NCBI GenBank assembly: GCA_000531095.1
Contig: HG799475.1
Location: 1 to 44,766, forward strand
Direction: 5' to 3'
DNA length: 44,766 nt
DNA from: Gemmata massiliana
GTDB lineage: Bacteria; Planctomycetota; Planctomycetia; Gemmatales; Gemmataceae
This document shows positions 18,989 through 26,415 of this stretch, in pieces. Both the position numbers and the translations under genes were made by a program. Position 1 is the first letter of the stretch. Every line of letters starts with the position of its first letter. Below the pieces are notes generated by a model that had not been told where the DNA came from, ran no database searches, and saw only the letters and a list, made by a program, of their open reading frames with translations.

Positions 18989-20047
18989 GTGAGCACTTCT
19001 GAACCGATCCGGTTGACGAAATTGGCAAAGCGGGCCGGGTGCGCGGCCAAGCACCCGCCGGGGTTCTTGCTCCCGCTTCTGGGACTGCTCCCGCCGATCA
19101 CCGATCCGAACGTGCTCGTTGGCAGTTCTACCGCCGATGACGCGGCCATCTACAAGATGTCGGACGATCTCGCGTTAGTGCTCACCACCGATTTTTTTAC
19201 GCCCATTGTGGACGGTCCGCGCGATTTCGGTCGGGTCGCCGCCGCGAACGCGCTGTCCGACGTGTACGCGATGGGCGGGAAGCCGCTCTCGGCGCTCAGT
19301 ATCGTCGGGTTTCCAGACGCGCTGCCGGCCGCGGTGCTCGGGGAGATACTGGCGGGCGCGGCCGAGATCGCGGCCGAGGCCGGTATCGCCATCGTCGGCG
19401 GGCACACGATCAAAAGTGAAGAGCCGATTTTCGGACTGGCGGTCGTCGGCACGGTTCACCCGAACCGCGTGTTGAGTAACGCGGGCGCCAAACCCGGTGA
19501 CGTGCTCGTTCTCACCAAGCCGCTCGGCCTCGGCATCATTTCGACCGCGGCCAAGAACGACCAGGACGCGAAATCCGCCATCACCGAAGCGATTCGCGTG
19601 ATGACGACGTTGAACCGTGCTGCGGCCGAGGTGCTGACGCGGTTCGAGGTTCACGCGCTCACTGATGTGACCGGTTTCGGGCTGCTCGGCCACCTGCGGA
19701 ACGTAACGGCCGCGAGTGCAGTGACCGCCGAGGTCTGGGCCGCTCGCGTGCCGGTGCTCGACGCCGCGCGCGAATACGTGAGTGTCGGCATCGCGCCGGG
19801 CGGAACCCGCGCGAACGCCAAGTTCCTCGCGGATTGGGTCGAGTTCGCTCCCGGTGTCTCGCCGGAACAACAGCTCTTGCTGTGCGACGCGCAAACGTCG
19901 GGCGGGCTGCTCGCCGCGGTACCGGAAGTCATTGTGGACGACGTCACGCGGGCGCTGACCGAGGCCGGAACGCTCGTGAGTGCGGTGGTGGGGAAGATTA
20001 CGGGACCGGGCGCGGGGCGCATTCGCGTGACGCCGAGTCGGTCCTGA
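18989..20047 (+). CDS. selD: Selenide, water dikinase
   Basis: The 352-residue product makes selenophosphate from selenide and ATP. It shows RLTKLAKRAGCAAKHPP with the catalytic Cys18 and Lys21 (GCxxK), the ATP-binding STADDAAIYKMSDD and LTTDFFTPIVDGPRDFGRVAAANALSDVYAMGGKP, HTIKSEEPIFGLAVVGTV, TDVTGFGLLGHLRN and LLCDAQTSGGLLAAV. The second Cys of the usual GCGCK is Ala here. The catalytic residue is Cys and not selenocysteine: there is no in-frame TGA. I chose the GTG at 18989, six bases after CGGAG; a TTG at 18983 is too close to it. No selA, selB, tRNA-Sec or selenouridine synthase gene is in the window, so the use of the selenophosphate cannot be inferred from here. Confidence 0.94.
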   Translation: MSTSEPIRLTKLAKRAGCAAKHPPGFLLPLLGLLPPITDPNVLVGSSTADDAAIYKMSDDLALVLTTDFFTPIVDGPRDFGRVAAANALSDVYAMGGKPLSALSIVGFPDALPAAVLGEILAGAAEIAAEAGIAIVGGHTIKSEEPIFGLAVVGTVHPNRVLSNAGAKPGDVLVLTKPLGLGIISTAAKNDQDAKSAITEAIRVMTTLNRAAAEVLTRFEVHALTDVTGFGLLGHLRNVTAASAVTAEVWAARVPVLDAAREYVSVGIAPGGTRANAKFLADWVEFAPGVSPEQQLLLCDAQTSGGLLAAVPEVIVDDVTRALTEAGTLVSAVVGKITGPGAGRIRVTPSRS

Positions 20048-20074
20048 ATTACGGCAGTTCATGTGAGAGTAACG

Positions 20075-21451
20075 ATGCGGTACTTCGTCACGCTCGCGGT
20101 CGTGCTCCTGGCATCGCCGGTGTTTGCTGCGGACAAACCAAGTTTCGTGTTGTTCGTAACGGACGACCAGCGCGCCGACGCCCTCAGTTGCTACGGCCAC
20201 CAGGTTCTCAAGACGCCCAACATCGACCGGATTGCGGCGAACGGTACGCGGTTCACGAACGGGTTCGTCACCACGTCCATTTGTTGCATCAGCCGCGCGA
20301 GCATCATTAGCGGGCGGCTCGCGCGCAACCACAAGGTGCCAGACTTCAACACCGCGTTCAACAAGGACGTGTTCGCGACGACATTCCCGACTTTGTTGAA
20401 GCAAGCGGGGTATCGGGTGGGCATTGTTGGGAAGTGGGGCATCGGCGGCCCGCCCCCGAAGGAGCACTTCGATTTCTGGGATGCGTGGGGCGGGCAAGGC
20501 GAGTTCTTCCACACGGTGGACGGCGAGAAGGTCCACAACTCCGCGTACCTCGCAAATCAAGCAGCGAAGTTCATCGCGGACACGCCGGCCGATACGCCGT
20601 TCTGTCTCATCTTGCTGTACAAGTCGCCGCACGAGCCTTACGAACCTGATCCGCGCGACGCGGAGCTGTTCAAGGACGTGAAAATCACTCCGCCGAAGAC
20701 CGCGGACGCGAAGTTCTACGAGCAACTCCCCGGGTTCCTCAAAACGAGCCTGAACCGCGTGCGCGCCGTGCGAGACTTTCCCACACCCGATAAATACCAA
20801 GAGTTCGTGAAACAGTACTGGCGGTGCATCGCGGGCGTGGACCGCTCGGTGGGTGTCGTTACGAGCACGCTCGCGGACAAGAAGCGAGCGGACAACACCG
20901 TCCTGATTTACACCTCGGACAACGGCTTCTTTCTCGGCGAGCGCGGGTTCAATCACAAGTGGCTGATGTACGAGGAGTCGATCCGCGTCCCGCTCATCGT
21001 GTCCGATCCGCGCTTACCGAAAACTCCCCGCGGCGCGATGCGCGACGAGATGGTGCTGAACATCGACATCGCGCCCACGATTCTGAGCTACGCGGGCGTT
21101 GCGGTTCCCAAGGAGATGGACGGCACGAGTCTGAAACCGCTCGTTGCGGACGAGAAACCGGAATGGCGCACGCACTTCTTCTACGAGCACCACTACTTCC
21201 ACTCGAAAGACCCGAACAACACGATCCCGCGGACGGAGGGTGCTCGCACCGAGCGCTGGAAGTACGTCGTTTACCCGGACGAGCCGGAGTACACGGAACT
21301 CTTCGACCTGAAGAACGACCCGCTCGAAGAACACAACCTCGCTACAGACGCGAAGCACAAGGGCGCACTCGATGAGATGAAGGCGCTCTACGTCAGGGAC
21401 GTGAAGCGATTGCCGCCCGCAATTCCGGGCGGCACTCCCGGGAAGAAGTAA
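20075..21451 (+). CDS. Exported sulfatase (formylglycine-dependent family)
   Basis: This 458-residue arylsulfatase-like protein has a cleavable signal peptide (MRYFVTLAVVLLASPVFAAD). The metal-binding start is PSFVLFVTDDQRADALSCYGHQVLKTPNIDRIAANG, and later come GKWGIGG, LLYKSPHEPYEP, IYTSDNGFFLGERGFNHKWLMYEESIRVPLIV and FDLKNDPLEEHNLA. The cysteine to be converted to formylglycine lies in TSICCISRAS (Cys70 by position). The usual CxPxR or CxAxR has Ile at the third position, so maturation by the standard FGE pathway is likely but not certain. Planctomycetes encode many sulfatases against sulfated polysaccharides; the substrate is unknown. The ATG at 20075 has GAGAG upstream and is favoured over the GTG at 20063. 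It converges on the cupin gene 18 bases away. Confidence 0.93.
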   Translation: MRYFVTLAVVLLASPVFAADKPSFVLFVTDDQRADALSCYGHQVLKTPNIDRIAANGTRFTNGFVTTSICCISRASIISGRLARNHKVPDFNTAFNKDVFATTFPTLLKQAGYRVGIVGKWGIGGPPPKEHFDFWDAWGGQGEFFHTVDGEKVHNSAYLANQAAKFIADTPADTPFCLILLYKSPHEPYEPDPRDAELFKDVKITPPKTADAKFYEQLPGFLKTSLNRVRAVRDFPTPDKYQEFVKQYWRCIAGVDRSVGVVTSTLADKKRADNTVLIYTSDNGFFLGERGFNHKWLMYEESIRVPLIVSDPRLPKTPRGAMRDEMVLNIDIAPTILSYAGVAVPKEMDGTSLKPLVADEKPEWRTHFFYEHHYFHSKDPNNTIPRTEGARTERWKYVVYPDEPEYTELFDLKNDPLEEHNLATDAKHKGALDEMKALYVRDVKRLPPAIPGGTPGKK

Positions 21452-21469
21452 ATCAGGTCGCAGGCACTG

Positions 21470-21985
21470 CTACTTCGCGAGCAGGTTCCGAAACTTCGCC
21501 AGGTGTGCCGCCAGTTCGTCCGGCGGCATCTTGTCCAAGTCCTTACCGGTTGTGGTCGGCGCGCGGACGTGTGCCCGTTCCTTCCACGGCAACCCGTTCA
21601 CCATCACCGTCCAGCACTCTTCCAACGGGGTAACGGAGTGCCACGTTCGCGGTTCGACGATCTCGTACCGGCTACCCGCGGTGAGCACGGTTTCGGTCAC
21701 GGTGATCGGCTCTAGCGACTCCAGATCGGGCGTGAACCCGACCCACATTCGGTACGATCCTTCGAGGAGCGCGAACGCGCCCGGCCACGGGTGGGGGTGC
21801 GGGTACGCCTCGTGCGTCGCGCAGGGATCGAACTTGTGCAAGCTGATCCGGAGTCCGTCGGGAAGGTAACGGAACACGCGATACGTCGTGGGCTTCCGCC
21901 GGTTCACGATGAGCGAGTCCCACGCGGTCGGGTCGTCGAGCCGCGCGGGGAGCGATTCGAGTACGTCGGCGAGGGCGGAGAGCAT
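21470..21985 (-). CDS. Cupin-fold protein of unknown function
   Basis: This 171-residue protein has a cupin-like core: KFDPCATHEAYPHPHPWPGAFALLEGSYRMWVGF, with a cluster of His that could bind metal, then LTAGSRYEIVEPRTWHSVTPLEECWTVMVNGLPW, the second beta-strand/His segment (TWHSV). The C-terminus is PPDELAAHLAKFRNLLAK. Small cupins of this kind often act as dioxygenases, isomerases or sensors; I cannot assign a reaction. A perfect GAGGAGG site eight bases before the ATG at 21985 sets the start. The long open reading in this frame that extends into surE is an accident of the intergenic palindrome and should not be used. Confidence 0.75.
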   Translation of the reverse strand: MLSALADVLESLPARLDDPTAWDSLIVNRRKPTTYRVFRYLPDGLRISLHKFDPCATHEAYPHPHPWPGAFALLEGSYRMWVGFTPDLESLEPITVTETVLTAGSRYEIVEPRTWHSVTPLEECWTVMVNGLPWKERAHVRAPTTTGKDLDKMPPDELAAHLAKFRNLLAK

Positions 21986-22090
21986 GTGAACGCCTCCTCG
22001 GGGAATGCGCAAGGAGGTACAGCCGTTGGGTTGTGACCTTTCAAGGCGTGCACCCGCGCTCAGGGCCATTGAGTTGGGTATTGGGAAGCT

Positions 22091-22160
22091 CCACCCGCTC
22101 GTTGACACTCGCGGTTCGCCTGAGCTTCTTGGCAAACCGCGAGTGTCAACGAGCGGGTGG
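22091..22160. repeat. 26-base perfect inverted repeat (hairpin) between the cupin and surE genes
   Basis: CCACCCGCTCGTTGACACTC and on (22091-22116) is the exact reverse complement of 22135-22160, with an 18-base loop. The right arm is 24/26 identical to 14893-14918 inside the TIGR03936 gene, so this is a dispersed element. It lies between the surE stop and the cupin start, and could fold into a very stable hairpin in either transcript. Confidence 0.85.
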
Positions 22161-22170
22161 TTTCTCGCGC

Positions 22171-22941
22171 TCACTCCACCTTCCATTCCCATTTCTTCAA
22201 CTGCTCCATTTTCGCGTGGTCGGTGAGATCGAACTGGAGCGGCGTCACGGTGATGTAGCTCTCGCTGAGCGCGGTCACGTCCGTGTCGGGGTGCGGGTCC
22301 GGGCACGTGAACTCGGGGTTGGTCCAGAAGTACGTGCGCCCGCGCGGGTTCACGCGCCGGTCGAACTTCTCGGTGTACGGCGACACGTTCTGCGGCATCA
22401 CCTGGACCCCGCGGATCGGCCCGTGCTCCAGCACCGGCAGGTTCACGTTGAACAAGCTCCCTTTTGTGGGCTTGCGGGCGAGGATCTGCTCGATCACCTG
22501 GCGCGCGTACTTCGCCGCGGTGGGGAAGTCGTAAATTTTCTTGTCGTATTCGAGCGAAACGGCGATCGCGGTGTGGTGGTAGAACGCGCCCTCGATCGCG
22601 GCGGCGACCGTGCCCGAGTAGAGCACGTTGATGCCCGCGTTGCTGCCCGCGTTCATGCCGCTGATGATGACGTCCGGCGGCTCCGGGAGCAGTTCCAGTA
22701 GTGCGAGCTTCACGCAGTCGGCCGGGCGCCCCTCGACGGCCCACCCCACGAACGTCGTCGCGTCGTCCTCGTACACCTCGTTCACGAGGAGCGGCGTGAG
22801 GAGCGTAACCGAGTGCCCCGCGGCACTTTGTTCCGTGGCGGGCGCGACGACCGTGACCGTACCCAGCTTGAGCAATTCGGCGCGCAACGCGCGCAAGCCG
22901 GGGGCGTAAATGCCATCGTCGTTGGTGAGCAGAATTCGCAT
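22171..22941 (-). CDS. surE: 5'/3'-nucleotidase SurE
   Basis: The 256-residue product is a SurE survival-protein phosphatase. The metal site is in MRILLTNDDGIYAPGLRALRAEL, with ATEQSAAGHSVTLL, GRPADCVKLALLELL, PDVIISGMNAGSNAGINVLYSGTVAAAIEGAFY (the conserved SG.N.G.N...YSGTV..A motif), and a C-terminal segment with YFWTNPEF and DTDVTALSESYITVTPLQFDLT. SurE dephosphorylates nucleoside monophosphates and is linked to stationary-phase survival. The ATG at 22941 has GGAAGG seven bases upstream; an in-frame TTG at 22947 is a weaker start. It is divergent from the membrane protein gene at 23170. Confidence 0.95.
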   Translation of the reverse strand: MRILLTNDDGIYAPGLRALRAELLKLGTVTVVAPATEQSAAGHSVTLLTPLLVNEVYEDDATTFVGWAVEGRPADCVKLALLELLPEPPDVIISGMNAGSNAGINVLYSGTVAAAIEGAFYHHTAIAVSLEYDKKIYDFPTAAKYARQVIEQILARKPTKGSLFNVNLPVLEHGPIRGVQVMPQNVSPYTEKFDRRVNPRGRTYFWTNPEFTCPDPHPDTDVTALSESYITVTPLQFDLTDHAKMEQLKKWEWKVE

Positions 22942-23169
22942 CGACAAACCTTCCGAAGTGTTGGACTCGGCGCGAAAAAGGCATTCTAGGGGTCGCGGAC
23001 ATTCGATGATGCTACTTGTAGCGAGAATGTGGACTGCGTTGAGTAAATGGCCTAGCTAAGTTGGTCCGATATTCTTGACGGTGGTTCCGGACGCGCATAT
23101 CTACAAACTATTCGGAGCGCTGCCCGGATCGCGACTCGCAACCGGATTTGCTTCTGTCGGGGCACTGCT

Positions 23170-24528
23170 GTGGAACAATCCATCTTTCTCGATTTCAACC
23201 TGCCGACCGCGGCCACGTGGTTCTATTTCTCGCTGTTCCTTACGGTTGCGCTGTTCTTTCAGTTCACGCGCCTGCTCTCGATTCGGAACCTCGACCTCCT
23301 GATGTTGTTTCTACTCGTGCCCGGGTTCCTGATTTTGCAGGAAGCCAGTAAGTTCGACGCGGCTTCACGGAGCCTGGGAAGCGAGGAACTCACGCGGCGC
23401 GCGGTACGCGAGCGAACACTCGGGTATGCGTGGCTGCTCGTGGGGTCGCTGTACTGGTTCGTGCGCGCGATCGTCGATACGGCCCTTGTGCGCCGGCCCC
23501 CGGTGACCGTGAATTTGAACACACCGGGGATGGCGTGGCTCGCGTTAGCGCTATTTGTAGGTCTGACTGCCGTGGCGGTGCGGCGGACGCCCGATCAGGC
23601 GAACCAGGAACGAGTGGGGACGCGCCCCGTCACCATCGAGCAGGTGCAAGAGACGGCCACGGCCGTCGTTCAGCAGGCGCAAAGCACGAACGGGCACCAC
23701 GCCCCGGCTGCGACCGTGCAGTTCTGGGCCGAACGCGGGCTGGCGATGATCTGTCACGCGGCGGTGCTCATTGGCCTCCTCATGATCGGGTGGCGCCACT
23801 TCGGGGACATTACAACTGGGGTCGCGGCCGCGGCGCTGTACACGCTGGTGCCGTACACCGCGTACCACATCGGGCAGTTTTACCACGTCTGGCCGACGGC
23901 GTTCCTGGTATGGGCGATCTTCTGCTACCGGCGCCCGATGCTCGCGGGCTGGTTACTCGGTCTGGCGGCCGGGAGTGCCGTGTTCCCCGCGCTCTTGTTC
24001 CCGCTGTGGTTCGGGTTCTTCAGTCGTCGTGGAGCGGCGCGGTTCGGGCTAGCGTTCCTCGTGGCAAGCGCGAGCAGCATCGGTGTGACGGCCCTCGTGC
24101 TGATGATCGACGGCCCGACCGGGCAAGGGATCGTCTCAGCACTTAACCTGACGCACTGGAAGCCGTGGGCGCCGCCGACCACCGAGAGCATCTGGTCCGG
24201 CACGCACTGGGCGTACCGGCTCCCGCTCTTCGTGCTGTTTATCGGGTTCTTGGTGAGCGCGACCATTTGGCCGACGCGCAAGAACTTGTCGCACCTGATC
24301 GCACAGTCCGCGGCGATTCTGGTTGGCATCCAGTTCTGGCACGCGGACCGCGGCGGGCTGTACGTTTTGTGGTACTTGCCGCTTTTGCTGCTTATCGTGC
24401 TTCGGCCGAATTTGTCGGCCGCGGAGCCGCCGCCGATCGCCCCCGGGAGCGTTCTGACGCGACTGGCTGGGGCGGCTTGGCGGCGCGTGCGGCCGGTCCA
24501 GGATCAGCCGAACCCGCTCGCGGTCTGA
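23170..24528 (+). CDS. Multi-pass membrane protein of unknown function
   Basis: This 452-residue protein is mostly hydrophobic helices, roughly eight to ten membrane spans, including WFYFSLFLTVALFFQF, IRNLDLLMLFLLVPGFLIL, WLALALFVGLTAVAV, AMICHAAVLIGLLMIGWRHF, LYTLVPYTAYHIGQFYHVWP and LIAQSAAILVGIQFW. A cytosolic or periplasmic linker around residues 135-180 is rich in Gln and Thr. The YTAYHIGQFYHVWPTAFLVWA segment and the many aromatic residues resemble integral-membrane glycosyltransferase-like proteins (GT87/DUF2029 type), but no catalytic motif can be claimed. The GTG at 23170 is chosen because the hydrophobic protein begins there. It is 68 bases upstream of the phosphatase gene and probably shares its transcript. 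Confidence 0.7.
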   Translation: MEQSIFLDFNLPTAATWFYFSLFLTVALFFQFTRLLSIRNLDLLMLFLLVPGFLILQEASKFDAASRSLGSEELTRRAVRERTLGYAWLLVGSLYWFVRAIVDTALVRRPPVTVNLNTPGMAWLALALFVGLTAVAVRRTPDQANQERVGTRPVTIEQVQETATAVVQQAQSTNGHHAPAATVQFWAERGLAMICHAAVLIGLLMIGWRHFGDITTGVAAAALYTLVPYTAYHIGQFYHVWPTAFLVWAIFCYRRPMLAGWLLGLAAGSAVFPALLFPLWFGFFSRRGAARFGLAFLVASASSIGVTALVLMIDGPTGQGIVSALNLTHWKPWAPPTTESIWSGTHWAYRLPLFVLFIGFLVSATIWPTRKNLSHLIAQSAAILVGIQFWHADRGGLYVLWYLPLLLLIVLRPNLSAAEPPPIAPGSVLTRLAGAAWRRVRPVQDQPNPLAV

Positions 24529-24596
24529 TCCGCCTTCCGCGAACCCGTTCCGCATGGTAGGTTCCCGATCTCGATCCGATTGGGAGCCTCTAAAAA

Positions 24597-25187
24597 ATGC
24601 CCTCACGCTGGCAGTTCATCCTCGCGGCCACAGCCCTAGCCGTGGTCGTTGCGGCCCCTTTGGTTTACTCGGCCCATCAGAACACGCACATGCGGAACTT
24701 CCGCGTGGTCGAGGACGGTGTTCTGTACCGCAGCGGTCAGCTCACCCCGAAGGGCATGGATCGCGTCCTGAGCGATTACAACATCAAGACGGTTGTCACG
24801 TTACGAGTCGCGCGCCAACCGGGGGCCAAATCGCCGGACGCCTGGGAAGAGGACGTGTGCGCGGCCCGCGGGCTGAACCATGTCCGCATCGTGCCGCGCG
24901 TTTGGGGCGCGGACGAAGACGGAGAGATCCCAGCGGAACAAGCCGTTCAGGAGTTCCTGGCGGTCGTGGACAAGAAGGAGAACCACCCCATTCTCGTCCA
25001 CTGTTTCGCAGGGATTCACCGCACCGGAACGATGTGCGCCATTTTCCGGATGGAGTACCACAAGTGGTCACCGGAGCGGGCAATGTCCGAGATGCAGCTC
25101 TACGGCTTCGCCCCAGAAGACATGCACCAGCACATCGCGGGTTATCTCCGGGAGTATAAACCGCGCTCGAAACCGTTGGGGAAGTAG
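24597..25187 (+). CDS. Membrane-anchored tyrosine/dual-specificity phosphatase
   Basis: This 196-residue protein has an N-terminal membrane or signal helix (WQFILAATALAVVVAAPLVY) followed by a cysteine-based phosphatase domain of the DSP/PTP-like family. The P-loop is ILVHCFAGIHRTGTMCA, giving the C-x5-R signature HCFAGIHR. The N-terminal substrate region reads FRVVEDGVLYRSGQLTP, and IKTVVTLRV and PEDMHQHIAGYLREYKPRS complete the fold. It hydrolyses phosphate esters from phosphotyrosine or another phosphorylated group; the substrate is unknown. A clear paralogue lies at 41626-42300, with the same order and ending. It follows the membrane protein gene at 23170 and precedes a tRNA gene. Confidence 0.88.
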   Translation: MPSRWQFILAATALAVVVAAPLVYSAHQNTHMRNFRVVEDGVLYRSGQLTPKGMDRVLSDYNIKTVVTLRVARQPGAKSPDAWEEDVCAARGLNHVRIVPRVWGADEDGEIPAEQAVQEFLAVVDKKENHPILVHCFAGIHRTGTMCAIFRMEYHKWSPERAMSEMQLYGFAPEDMHQHIAGYLREYKPRSKPLGK

Positions 25188-25205
25188 AACCGAGCCGCTC
25201 GGGTT
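25188..25205 (+). terminator. Short hairpin after the phosphatase gene
   Basis: AACCGAG and CTCGGGTT pair, with one bulged base, around a CCG loop and start immediately after the TAG stop. No U tract follows, so it is at best a weak or factor-assisted terminator. Confidence 0.3.
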
Positions 25206-25249
25206 ACTAATGTGAACCTAACAACCGTGCGGCGCGTCCCTTGGTTGTT

Positions 25250-25333
25250 GCGAGGGTGGCGGAATTGGTAGACGCAACAGATTTAGGTTCTGTCGGTCGC
25301 AAGGCCGTGGGGGTTCGAGTCCCCCCCTTCGCA
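25250..25333 (+). tRNA. tRNA-Leu (anticodon UAG)
   Basis: The 84-base sequence folds as a class II tRNA. The acceptor stem is GCGAGGG with CCTTCGC and discriminator A. The D-loop carries GGTAGACGC, and the anticodon stem ACAGA/TCTGT encloses TTTAGGT with anticodon TAG, reading CUA/CUG-type leucine codons. A long variable arm (CGGTCGCAAGGCCG) and a T-arm with GGGGGTTCGAGTCCCCC follow. The 3' CCA is not encoded. Confidence 0.97.
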
Positions 25334-26415
25334 CTCAGCTAGTTCAAGTGTTTCGGCGGTTCTGATCGGAGGTCGGATCGTAACGGCTGCTGTGGTCCTG
25401 CTGTACTCGCGTATGAGCTATCAAAATGGCCCGTGTTCACGTCCCGGCACTGCCACTATGGGGTCACCGGACGGGCTTACGTCGCGGTTCGCGAGCAAGA
25501 AGGGGCTGCTACCTCGGAACGTGGTGCGCAGAGCCGTGCTTGGTCGATTATCAAGAGGTCCTGATGTAGTTAGGATTTCCGCCAACTGTCGTTAACGGTG
25601 TTCTCGAGATCGCTCAAACTTTCGTATCCCTTTTCAGCCCCGTTCACAACCGGTCACCGTAATCACAGTTCGCACCACGCACTATCACTTTCTAGCTCGG
25701 GCACCAATTCACCGCAGATTACCTTCCGTAAGGTCGGTCGAGAGCTAAGGAATTGGCTCGTGAAGTGTTGGGGAAAAGCCGAGCGTCTACTTCTGGTTGC
25801 CGGTGGTCGCGGTCTTTCGGTTGTGAACCCAAATGAGGGGCGTACCGCTCCAAACGCCGCTTGCTCGCTCCGAGGAACGGGCGCGGGACGTTTTTACAAC
25901 CTGGCCCGCAGTGGCGAGCCCGCTCCGGAATTGTGCAGACTGTTGACTACTCAATTCGGCAAGCCATCGGAAGAAATGTGCAGCCAGCGCCCGCACCGCG
26001 GACACGTGTAGCATCGCACCAGCGCCCACTGTGCAAGCGGTTCAAACTCGAAGACGCATCGCAGTCGGGCAATCGTCCGACATGTGTAGCTCAACCGTTT
26101 CGTAAAAGTACAAATAGTCCGGTATGGATGTGAGAGTGGGCATGGGCGCGTTCGGGCTTGTTGCGAGTCCTGCGGTAACGCTCAGAGTTTACCGACACTC
26201 CAAAACGAACCAAATGAATTATTTTACGGTGCGAATTTTTAACTTTTACATGCAACTTGAAACCTGTGGCGGGACCGCTTCCGCCACGTCACGGGCTCGC
26301 GGGCGTTAGGCCGCTTTGGGAGCGGCTTCTGGCTGGAGTAGGTGTACATCGCTGAGAGGAAATTGAGTACACAGTTCACGTAACTGGTGCCATTCGCATT
26401 TCGGTCGTCAGCCAT
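25334..26415. other. Gene-poor stretch of about 1.1 kb after tRNA-Leu
   Basis: Between the tRNA and the DUF1501 gene I find no open frame with recognisable domains or good start context; the longest, about 137 residues, looks random. The region around 26195-26250 is markedly AT-rich (for example AATTTTTAACTTTTAC). A few small stems occur, including GCCGCTTTGGGAGCGGC at 26310-26326 and GTGGCGG...CCGCCAC near 26267. No integrase, transposase or second copy of the tRNA 3' end is visible. It may be a decayed insertion next to a tRNA or simply non-coding DNA. Confidence 0.5.
26310..26326 (-). terminator. Possible terminator-like hairpin downstream of the DUF1501 gene
   Basis: GCCGCT and AGCGGC form a six-pair stem around a five-base loop, 90 bases past the DUF1501 stop on the transcribed strand. 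No T run follows, so this is a weak call. Confidence 0.25.

Noticed and set aside
18989..20047. Selenocysteine in SelD itself.
   Set aside because: The catalytic codon is a Cys codon and there is no in-frame TGA.
19175..20956. A 593-codon minus-strand frame opposite selD and the sulfatase gene.
   Set aside because: It crosses two well-supported plus-strand genes and shows no domain.
21470..23002. An apparent 510-residue fusion of the cupin protein with upstream sequence.
   Set aside because: The upstream part is surE read in the wrong frame through the palindrome; the cupin has a perfect ribosome binding site at 21985.
25598..26011. A 137-codon frame in the gene-poor stretch after tRNA-Leu.
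   Set aside because: No domain, no start context and random-looking composition.
26239..26415. A 58-codon minus-strand frame just after the DUF1501 stop, and an overlapping 30-codon frame ending in LLQPEAAPKAA.
   Set aside because: Neither has a ribosome binding site or recognisable family; the second might be a gene remnant but cannot be supported.
25250..26415. An integrated element at tRNA-Leu with attachment sites.
   Set aside because: No integrase gene and no second copy of the tRNA 3' end could be found.
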